Positions 1 to 6,145 of a stretch of 17,033 nucleotides of DNA are shown one piece after another. The notes beneath the pieces were generated by a model, which saw only the letters and a program-made list of their open reading frames with translations, was not told the origin of the DNA and searched no databases. The stretch spans positions 1 to 17,033 of the forward strand of contig CAYJBP010000046.1 of NCBI GenBank assembly GCA_964368605.1. Reading direction: 5' to 3'. The DNA is from CAYJBP01 sp964368605. Its GTDB lineage: Bacteria > Bacillota > Dehalobacteriia > UBA4068. A program made the translations under genes and the position numbers. Numbering within the stretch: position 1 is the first letter of the stretch; the number at the start of each line of letters is the position of its first letter.

Positions 1-24
1 GGTTGGCCGAATCAAAAAAATTAA
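1..24 (+). CDS. Possible C-terminal tail of an upstream gene, cut by the window edge
   Basis: Frame 1 reads GWPNQKN and then a TAA stop at 22-24, directly followed by a terminator-like hairpin. This would fit the end of a gene lying left of the window. Because oppBCD follows on the same strand, a substrate-binding protein (OppA) is the natural guess, but seven residues cannot identify a family. Frame 2 is also open to the edge and runs into the oppB frame, so the assignment is weak. Confidence 0.3.
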   Translation, partial: GWPNQKN

Positions 25-26
25 AT

Positions 27-107
27 CTGTAGGGAACGGTCTTGACCGTTTGAAAAAGGTGATTACCCATTTTCGGTCAAGGCCGTCTTTACAGGTTTTT
101 TGTTTTT
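27..107 (+). terminator. Long hairpin with T-rich tail before oppB
   Basis: The arms 27-48 and 74-94 are near-perfect inverted repeats (CTGTAGGGAACGG against CCGTCTTTACAG on the outside, GGTCTTGACCG against CGGTCAAGGCC on the inside), with a few G:T pairs and one bulged base. A further small stem (aaaaggt/acccatttt) lies in the loop. The right arm is followed by two T-runs, 96-101 and 103-107. The shape is that of a factor-independent terminator acting on rightward transcripts. If the gene ending at 24 is oppA, partial read-through here would make more binding protein than permease, a common arrangement in opp operons (inference). It could also be a copy of a dispersed palindromic repeat. Confidence 0.65.
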
Positions 108-133
108 ACAAATATTTCAAAGAGGGTGCAAGC

Positions 134-1057
134 ATGGTTAATTATATATTAAAAAGAGTTTTAATTGCTGCTCTTACCCTATTGGTGCTAATTACAATTA
201 TCTTTGTGCTGGTGCGCATGTTGCCGGGCGATCCTTTTCAGGATGAAAAAACCAGCCCGGAAATTCAGGCTAAAATGGAAGCTTACTATGGCTTTGATCA
301 GCCTATTCATATTCAATGGGTACGTTATATAGGCAATTTATTGCAAGGCGATTTAGGTACATCCTTAAAGTATGTAGGGCGTTCGGTAAATGATGTTATT
401 GCCGAAACCTTCCCTGTATCGGCATCATTGGGTTTAAGGGCAATTGGTTTTGCCTTGGCCTTGGGGCTAATACTGGGCACCTTATCGGCGCAAAATGCCG
501 GTAAGGCAATCGACTATATTTGTGTTTTGGTGGCCATTATTGGTGTTTCGGCGCCGGACTTCATTATTGGTACAATTTTGCAATTATACTTTGCCATTGA
601 ATGGAAATTATTGCCTGCCGGTTTATGGGAAGAGCCTAATCAAAAAATCTTGCCGGTTATCGCTTTAAGCTTTTATACTTTAGCTTTGGTTACTCGTTTA
701 ATGCGTTCTTCGATGCTAGAAGTTATCAATCAGGATTATATTTTAACGGCTAAAGCCAAGGGTTTATCGCCGTTTCAGGTTGTGTGGCGGCATCAAATTC
801 GTAATTCGATTTTGCCGGTAATTACGGTAATGGGGCCTTTAACTGCGGCTATCCTAACCGGTACCTTTGTTATCGAAAGAATTTATGCTATCGACGGCAT
901 GGGCAAATTCTATGTTCAAAGTATTAATGACTTAGATTATACCATGGTATTGGGCATGACGGCCTTTTATGGCTTATTCCTGGTAATTGCTAACTTAGTG
1001 GTAGATATCCTGTACGGGATAGTCGATCCGCGCATTAAAATAACGAGTAAAAAATAA
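134..1057 (+). CDS. oppB: Peptide/nickel-type ABC transporter permease, OppB/DppB family
   Basis: An inner-membrane permease subunit of a peptide, nickel or related ABC importer; it would pair with the OppC-like protein encoded next to it. The 307-residue protein starts with a transmembrane helix (about 8-30), followed by the family's external loop with LPGDPF near 30-35 and YGFDQP near 52-57. The binding-protein-dependent transport domain carries five more hydrophobic segments. The cytoplasmic EAA loop, which docks on the ATPase, is at about 200-228 (DYILTAKAKGLS...RNSILPV). Start choice: the frame stays open upstream to 50, but the ATG at 134 has a Shine-Dalgarno (AGAGGGTG, 121-128) and begins exactly where family members begin; the earlier start lies inside a hairpin. 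Eleven bases separate it from oppC. Substrate is not readable from sequence; di- or oligopeptides are most likely. Confidence 0.93.
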   Translation: MVNYILKRVLIAALTLLVLITIIFVLVRMLPGDPFQDEKTSPEIQAKMEAYYGFDQPIHIQWVRYIGNLLQGDLGTSLKYVGRSVNDVIAETFPVSASLGLRAIGFALALGLILGTLSAQNAGKAIDYICVLVAIIGVSAPDFIIGTILQLYFAIEWKLLPAGLWEEPNQKILPVIALSFYTLALVTRLMRSSMLEVINQDYILTAKAKGLSPFQVVWRHQIRNSILPVITVMGPLTAAILTGTFVIERIYAIDGMGKFYVQSINDLDYTMVLGMTAFYGLFLVIANLVVDILYGIVDPRIKITSKK

Positions 1058-1068
1058 AGGAGGATTAT

Positions 1069-2001
1069 ATGACAACTGAAGCGCAAAAAAATTATAATCC
1101 CGATTTATTTAAGCGGGTTAAAATTGATGATAGCGAAAAGAATAAAGTGGTGCGTCCCAGCCTAACTTATTGGCAGGATGCCTGGATTAAATTACGTAAG
1201 AATAAAATTGCCTTAATTGGCTTAATTATTCTGGTTTTATATGTACTATTGGCCATATTTGCGCCGATATTCTCGCCTTATACCGGCAATGAAAATAATT
1301 ATCAAGCAATTAATCAAGAGCCTAGCTCCGAGCATTGGTTCGGCACCGATAAATCCGGGCGCGACCTATGGACAAGAACCTGGACGGGTGCTAGAGTATC
1401 ATTATTTATCGGCCTGGCTGTTGTATCGATTAATATGTTAATCGGTTCGATTGTGGGTGGTATTGCCGGTTATTTTGGCGGCAAAACCGATATGGTAATT
1501 ATGAGGATTATCGATATCCTTTACGGCATACCGATGATTATTTTAGCGATTTTGATGATGACGGTAATGGGTAAGGGGATAGGCAGCCTGATAACGGCGA
1601 TGGTAATTGTAGGCTGGGTAGGTAATGCCCGCCTGGTACGTGGCCAGATTTTGCAGCTAAAGAATTCCGAATATGTACTTGCTGCCAAAACTTTGGGTGC
1701 AAGCCATAGCCGAATTATTTTACGGCATTTTTTCCCCAATATTAGCGGTATTGTTATTACCCAAATGACAATGGCCATTCCTCATGCCATCTTTACCGAG
1801 GCCTTTTTATCTTATATTGGCTTGGGTATTCAGGCACCGGATTCTTCTTGGGGCGCTTTGGCTCAGTCTGCTTCCGAAGTATTTAGGATTGCGCCCTATC
1901 AATTATTGATTCCGGCCTTTTTCATCTGCACCACCATGCTATCCTTAAACCTTTTAGGCGATGGCTTACGTGATGCCTTAGATCCTAAAATGCGTAAATA
2001 G
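1069..2001 (+). CDS. oppC: Peptide/nickel-type ABC transporter permease, OppC/DppC family
   Basis: The second permease subunit of the importer. The 310-residue protein has a cytoplasmic N-terminus of about 45 residues, a transmembrane helix at about 46-68, and the typical OppC/DppC external stretch HWFGTDKSGRDLWTR near 89-103. The transport domain follows with about five helices and an EAA loop at about 200-224 (EYVLAAKTLGAS...HFFPNI). The C-terminus ends in the family pattern LLGDGLRDALDPKMRK. A strong Shine-Dalgarno (AAGGAGG) stands before the ATG. The TAG stop runs straight into the Shine-Dalgarno of oppD, so the three genes are clearly one operon. Length and motifs are normal for the family. 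Confidence 0.95.
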   Translation: MTTEAQKNYNPDLFKRVKIDDSEKNKVVRPSLTYWQDAWIKLRKNKIALIGLIILVLYVLLAIFAPIFSPYTGNENNYQAINQEPSSEHWFGTDKSGRDLWTRTWTGARVSLFIGLAVVSINMLIGSIVGGIAGYFGGKTDMVIMRIIDILYGIPMIILAILMMTVMGKGIGSLITAMVIVGWVGNARLVRGQILQLKNSEYVLAAKTLGASHSRIILRHFFPNISGIVITQMTMAIPHAIFTEAFLSYIGLGIQAPDSSWGALAQSASEVFRIAPYQLLIPAFFICTTMLSLNLLGDGLRDALDPKMRK

Positions 2002-2010
2002 GAGGCAGCT

Positions 2011-3072
2011 ATGGACAAGCAAAATACACAAAATCAGCCTATTTTACAGGTAAAGAATTTGCAAATCGAGTTTAAAACTTATGGCGGCAAGGTACAAGCC
2101 GTGCGTGATGTAAGTTTTGATTTAGAGGCCGGCGAATGTCTGGCGGTAGTAGGGGAGAGCGGTTGCGGCAAAACGGTTACCGCCAAATCAATCTTAAAGC
2201 TTTTACCGGCCAATTTATCGACAATTAAAGATGGCAGCAGCATCCTTTTTAATGATCAGGAAATTGTTAATTTTGATGAAAAGGAAATGCAATCTTTAAG
2301 GGGTAATGATATCAGTATGATATTCCAAGACCCGATGACTTCGCTTAATCCAACCATGACAGTGGGCAAGCAGATTAGCGAATCATTAATTAAGCATCAG
2401 GGATTAAGCCGTGAGCAGGCTTTGGAACGCACTATTGAATATTTAACCTTAGTTGGCATAGCCAATCCGGAAAAGCGGGTTAAAGAGTATCCTAATAGCC
2501 TATCGGGCGGAATGCGCCAAAGGGTGATGATAGCGATTGCCATGTGCTGCAATCCTAAGCTTTTAATTGCTGATGAGCCGACTACGGCCTTAGATGTTAC
2601 CATTCAAGCCCAGATTTTGGATTTAATGCGTGGCCTGCAAAGCCAATTTAATACGGCGATTATTTTGATTACCCATGATTTGGGTGTAGTTGCCAATATG
2701 GCTAAGCGAATTTTGGTATTTTATGCCGGCCAAATTGTGGAAGAAGGGCTATGTGATGATGTGTTTTATCGGCCTAGGCATCCATATACCTGGGGTTTAA
2801 TTAAATCAATGCCCAGGCTTAATACCGAGCATAAAGAGGATTTGCTAAGTATTGATGGCAGCCCGCCTGACTTATTTGCGCCGCCTAAAGGCTGCGCCTT
2901 TGCGGCTCGTTGCGAGTATGCGATGGAAATTTGCTTACAAGAGCAGCCGCCGGCTATCGAGGTGGCCTCGAGGCATAAAACAGCTTGTTGGCTGGCCTTA
3001 AAGGATGCTCCTGCTGATTTAGTACCGGATTGGATGAAATCCGACCATGTTGATGTAGAGGATTATGATTAA
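2011..3072 (+). CDS. oppD: Peptide ABC transporter ATP-binding protein, OppD/DppD family
   Basis: The ATPase that powers the OppBC permease at the cytoplasmic face. All nucleotide-binding motifs are visible in the 353 residues: Walker A GESGCGKT (48-55), Q-loop Q106 in FQDPMTSLNP, signature LSGGMRQR (164-171), Walker B LLIADEP (184-190) and switch H222. The C-terminal oligopeptide-transporter extension begins near 255 (RHPYTWGL) and holds C295, C301, C308 and C326. In some OppD/DppD proteins this cysteine set binds a [4Fe-4S] cluster; here that is inference. The Shine-Dalgarno AGGAGG overlaps the oppC stop. Most such operons go on to oppF, a second ATPase, but here a terminator follows at once. 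OppD may therefore act as a homodimer or pair with an ATPase encoded elsewhere. The protein ends in an acidic tail after the usual domain. Confidence 0.94.
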   Translation: MDKQNTQNQPILQVKNLQIEFKTYGGKVQAVRDVSFDLEAGECLAVVGESGCGKTVTAKSILKLLPANLSTIKDGSSILFNDQEIVNFDEKEMQSLRGNDISMIFQDPMTSLNPTMTVGKQISESLIKHQGLSREQALERTIEYLTLVGIANPEKRVKEYPNSLSGGMRQRVMIAIAMCCNPKLLIADEPTTALDVTIQAQILDLMRGLQSQFNTAIILITHDLGVVANMAKRILVFYAGQIVEEGLCDDVFYRPRHPYTWGLIKSMPRLNTEHKEDLLSIDGSPPDLFAPPKGCAFAARCEYAMEICLQEQPPAIEVASRHKTACWLALKDAPADLVPDWMKSDHVDVEDYD

Positions 3073-3073
3073 A

Positions 3074-3106
3074 AAAAGGGGGCTATCGCAAATGCGATAG
3101 CTCCCT
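3074..3106. terminator. Bidirectional intrinsic terminator between oppD and spoVM
   Basis: A 13-pair stem (GGGGGCTATCGCA with TGCGATAGCTCCC, one G:T pair) and an AA loop, with a run of A on the left and a run of T on the right. It starts one base after the oppD stop codon. Read on the - strand, the same stem is followed by seven T, so it can end both the opp operon and the leftward spoVM/dinG transcript, which converge here. Confidence 0.9.
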
Positions 3107-3112
3107 TTTTGC

Positions 3113-3190
3113 TTACTTCGTGGTTGGCTCTTTCTTTTTACGAAGCATATTCATGATAAAATTTGGTAGCTTAAGATAATAAACTCGCAT
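3113..3190 (-). CDS. spoVM: SpoVM-like sporulation peptide (25 residues)
   Basis: In Bacillus subtilis SpoVM is a 26-residue amphipathic peptide made in the mother cell. It binds the convex outer forespore membrane and anchors SpoIVA, the base of the spore coat. This small ORF has a good Shine-Dalgarno (AAGGAAGGTGAGG) and starts MRVYYLKLPNF, against MKFYTIKLPKF in B. subtilis as I recall it. M1, Y4, K7, L8, P9, F11, R17 and K25 are identical, with further conservative changes at 2, 6, 12, 15 and 16. Pro9, needed for curvature sensing in B. subtilis, is kept. It differs in having MN instead of GG at 13-14 and a strongly basic stretch KKK at 18-20. It lies 69 bases after dinG on the same strand and ends next to a terminator. 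I see no convincing sigma-E promoter. Identification rests on recalled similarity of a very short peptide. Confidence 0.75.
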   Translation of the reverse strand: MRVYYLKLPNFIMNMLRKKKEPTTK

Positions 3191-3259
3191 AGCCTCACCT
3201 TCCTTATCATTTACGATAATATATGATATGGTTTTTTTTTAAGTTTGGTGCTTGTTTGC

Positions 3260-6040
3260 TTATCTAAGCCAATCCTCAATCTGTTTGGCTAAGTCCTCGC
3301 TGCTGCCTCTAATCATTTGCATGGTTGGTAACGATTTTATAAAATTACGGCCATAACCTTTGCTTAGTATTCTCCCATCTAATACGCAAAATGCCCCCTT
3401 ATCATCAATACTGCGGATTAAACGGCCAAATCCCTGCTTAAAGCGTAATATGGCCTGTGGTAAGCTGTATTCAAAAAAGCTCGAACCGCCGTTTTGCTCT
3501 ATTTTTTCCATCCTGGCAGCTAGGGTTGGCGTATTTGGTGGCCAAAAAGGTAGCCGCACTATTACCAATAATGAAAGCGCACTACCCGAGATATCCACCC
3601 CTTCCCAAAAACTGGCTGCGCCAAAAATACAGCATCTATCTTCTTTGGCCAGGCGGCTTACCAATTGGCCTGCTTGCCCTGATAGGCCTTGCGCCAATAA
3701 AGTTATGCCGGCCTCGGCCAGCCTTTCTTTTAATAAATCATTTACCGCTCTTAATTGATAATGCGAGGTAAACAGCACCAAGGCTCGGCCTTTAGAGGCC
3801 AAAATTAAATGCTCTAAGCTAGTGGCTATTGCCACCTGCGCCTTTAATTCTTCGGCTTTGCTCCAATCCGGTAAATTATTGCAAATTGTAAATAAGGCCT
3901 GCTCCTGATAGTTAAATGGCGATGGCAATACAGTTTCCTGCAAAGGCTTAGTAATTAAATCCAGGCCTAAGCGTTGCTTAAAATAGCTAAAAGATTGGCC
4001 GGTTGTCATCGTGGCCGAGCTAAAAATTATCGCTTCGCTATTATCATATAAACATTTATTTAAGAGGGTACCCAATTCTAAGGGGGCTACCTTAAGCTCG
4101 GGATATTTATCGGCAGCACTAAATTCCAGCCAGCAAACAATTTCCTGCGCATCGCCGGGCTCGGCCAGCCAATGATTAATGCTTAAGGCTGCTTGACTAA
4201 ACTGGGCAGCTAAGCTATTTAATTCCTCACGATTATTAATCTCGTTTTCGGCCTGAAGATGAAAATAAAAATCGGCCAATAGAGTTAAATTTTTGGCAGT
4301 AGCAGTGATTGCCGCTGCTAAAGATTGGCCGGCTAGCTCTAAATCGCCCCAAGCTGCTTGCTGACGATGCTTATTTAATAGGCGGATTTTGGCCGGAAAA
4401 AATAGCTCTTTAGCCGCCAAATTGCTAAATATTAGCTGTAATTGCCTAAAAAAGGCCTCGGCTAGGGCAATTTGGCTTTCGAGGTTTTCTTCTATACGCT
4501 GATTATGCTGATCTAATAATTCGGCCTTGCTTTCGCTTAAAACAAAATCGTCTACCTGGCGTTTTAATGATTCTAATAGCCCTTGCTGCTTGCCTCTTTC
4601 CCGGCGAGAAATGCGGCCGCTTAAACGTAATAACTGATAAAATTCTACCGTTTCGGTTAATTGATCCTCGGCAACATCCTCTAAATGATGGGCTTCGTCA
4701 ATTACCAAATAGGGCAGATTGGCCAAAAAACCGCCCTCTAAGGTAGCATTGGCAATTAATAGCGCATGATTAAGCACCACAATATCTGCACGCTCTGTTT
4801 CGCGGCGGGCTTTTGTAACATAACATCCACCTTTAAAATAAGTGCAACCACTATCGCAATTTTCGCTGGCGGCGCAAATGCGTTGCCAACGCCATTTATC
4901 ATAGTAGGCAATATTTAATTCCGAGCCATCGCCGTTTAAGCTTTGTGCCTGCCAGGAGGCAATACGCATCATAAAAAAGCGAATTTGCTGATCGGTATTA
5001 TGTAAATTAGCTCGATACATTCTACGGCATAAATAATTAGAACGTCCTTTTAATAAAGCTGTACGTAAAGGCTGATCTAAATGAGCAGCTAAAAGGGGGA
5101 TATCTTTTTTTAATAATTGTTCTTGTAAATTTTTGGTATGGGTGCTAATGCCCACTTTTTGGCCGGAATTTAAGGCAAATAAGGCTGATGGCAATAAGTA
5201 AGCCAGCGATTTGCCACTGCCGGTTCCGGCCTCGGCCAATAAAAATTGTTTATTATTAAGGCTATCGGCCACTTGATCGGCCATGATTACCTGTTGATTG
5301 CGATAACAAAAATGCTCTACATTTTGCTCAAAAATGCCACCTGTACCAAAAAACTCCTGAATTAAGGCCTTGGGCACTTGATAGGTTTCGTCAATTTCTC
5401 GTGGGGTATAACGGGGTATTTGCTCCTGCTCTAGGTTTAAGCCTAAAGTATCGGCATTTAAATATTTGCGTAAAAGATCATCTAAGGGGCTAATATGTTC
5501 GCCTGCTAAAAGTAAAATATCGGCCTTGGCCTTTGGTGGTAGGCTATCTAAGGCTCTTCTGGCATTAATAAAAACTTCGGCGGTGGCTAAAGCATCGCCT
5601 AAAGCCCGATGCGCACTTTGGTTTTCGATATTAAGGGCGGCGCATAAATTGGCCAAACTATAACTATTAAGGGTAGGGAAGGCGATTTGCGCTAATTTAA
5701 TGGTATCAAGCCAGGGGCGATCGTCGGCCCAAACTCGGCTTAAAAACTCGCTATCAAAATCGGCATTATGGGCAATTAAATGGCTATTGCCGATAAAAGC
5801 CTCGAAAGCCAAAATAACCTCGCCTAAAGGCGGGGCTGTGTAAAGCATATCATCATCGATGCCGGTTAGCTCGATGATTTTGCTAGGCAAGGCCTGATTG
5901 ATTTTGATTAGGCTGCTAAAGGTATCAATAATCAAGCCACGCTTAATTTTTACCGCCCCAATTTCGATAATTTGATCAAAATTACTGTCGAGGCCGGTAG
6001 TTTCTAAGTCGACAACTACATATAGATTATCTTTGGCCAT
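3260..6040 (-). CDS. dinG: DinG-family helicase with N-terminal DEDDh exonuclease domain
   Basis: A 926-residue two-part enzyme of DNA repair or RNA/DNA processing, as in Gram-positive DinG. Residues 1-165 are a DnaQ-like 3'-5' exonuclease with all five acidic/His residues: D11 and E13 (DLETTG), D94 (HNADFD), H144 and D149 (SAHRALGD). Residues from about 230 form an XPD/DinG superfamily 2 helicase: Walker A AEAGTGSGK (269-277), DEAH box (448-451), a late SAT motif (FSSATMT) and the arginine motif QGFGRLIRS near the C-terminus. KGRSNYLC (C338) and the cluster C389, C395, C399, C406 sit where iron-sulfur ligands of DinG/XPD lie; the Staphylococcus aureus homologue is reported to lack them. The ATG has an AGAGG Shine-Dalgarno. 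It follows pnp by 105 bases and precedes spoVM. The length is normal for the exonuclease-fused form. Confidence 0.93.
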   Translation of the reverse strand: MAKDNLYVVVDLETTGLDSNFDQIIEIGAVKIKRGLIIDTFSSLIKINQALPSKIIELTGIDDDMLYTAPPLGEVILAFEAFIGNSHLIAHNADFDSEFLSRVWADDRPWLDTIKLAQIAFPTLNSYSLANLCAALNIENQSAHRALGDALATAEVFINARRALDSLPPKAKADILLLAGEHISPLDDLLRKYLNADTLGLNLEQEQIPRYTPREIDETYQVPKALIQEFFGTGGIFEQNVEHFCYRNQQVIMADQVADSLNNKQFLLAEAGTGSGKSLAYLLPSALFALNSGQKVGISTHTKNLQEQLLKKDIPLLAAHLDQPLRTALLKGRSNYLCRRMYRANLHNTDQQIRFFMMRIASWQAQSLNGDGSELNIAYYDKWRWQRICAASENCDSGCTYFKGGCYVTKARRETERADIVVLNHALLIANATLEGGFLANLPYLVIDEAHHLEDVAEDQLTETVEFYQLLRLSGRISRRERGKQQGLLESLKRQVDDFVLSESKAELLDQHNQRIEENLESQIALAEAFFRQLQLIFSNLAAKELFFPAKIRLLNKHRQQAAWGDLELAGQSLAAAITATAKNLTLLADFYFHLQAENEINNREELNSLAAQFSQAALSINHWLAEPGDAQEIVCWLEFSAADKYPELKVAPLELGTLLNKCLYDNSEAIIFSSATMTTGQSFSYFKQRLGLDLITKPLQETVLPSPFNYQEQALFTICNNLPDWSKAEELKAQVAIATSLEHLILASKGRALVLFTSHYQLRAVNDLLKERLAEAGITLLAQGLSGQAGQLVSRLAKEDRCCIFGAASFWEGVDISGSALSLLVIVRLPFWPPNTPTLAARMEKIEQNGGSSFFEYSLPQAILRFKQGFGRLIRSIDDKGAFCVLDGRILSKGYGRNFIKSLPTMQMIRGSSEDLAKQIEDWLR

Positions 6041-6106
6041 AAATCCTCTTCAAAAGATTAAGACCTTTGCTTTTTGAAAAAAGCAAAAACTCTTAGAATA
6101 TTGTGA

Positions 6107-6128
6107 GGCTGCCGCTTTTGCGACAGCC
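6107..6128 (-). terminator. GC-rich hairpin after pnp
   Basis: Nine-pair stem GGCTGTCGC / GCGGCAGCC (one G:T pair) with an AAAA loop, read on the - strand, about 18 bases after the pnp stop. No T-run follows directly; an AT-rich partial palindrome (6066-6087) lies further on. It may be a weak terminator, an RNA-end stabiliser between pnp and dinG, or just a palindromic repeat. Confidence 0.5.
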
Positions 6129-6145
6129 CCTTATTTAAATTATTA

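Noticed and set aside
50..133. N-terminal extension of the OppB protein by 28 residues
   Set aside because: This start has no ribosome site, the extension lies within the hairpin and its T-run, and family members begin at the ATG at 134, which has a good Shine-Dalgarno.
3191..3259. Sigma-E promoter before the spoVM-like gene
   Set aside because: The AT-rich region has CATAT-like strings, but no -35/-10 pair with the right spacing could be fitted.
3360..3771. Two overlapping ORFs of 132 and 104 codons on the + strand
   Set aside because: They run antisense to the helicase domain of dinG, match no family I know, and have no ribosome sites; they are shadows of a real gene.
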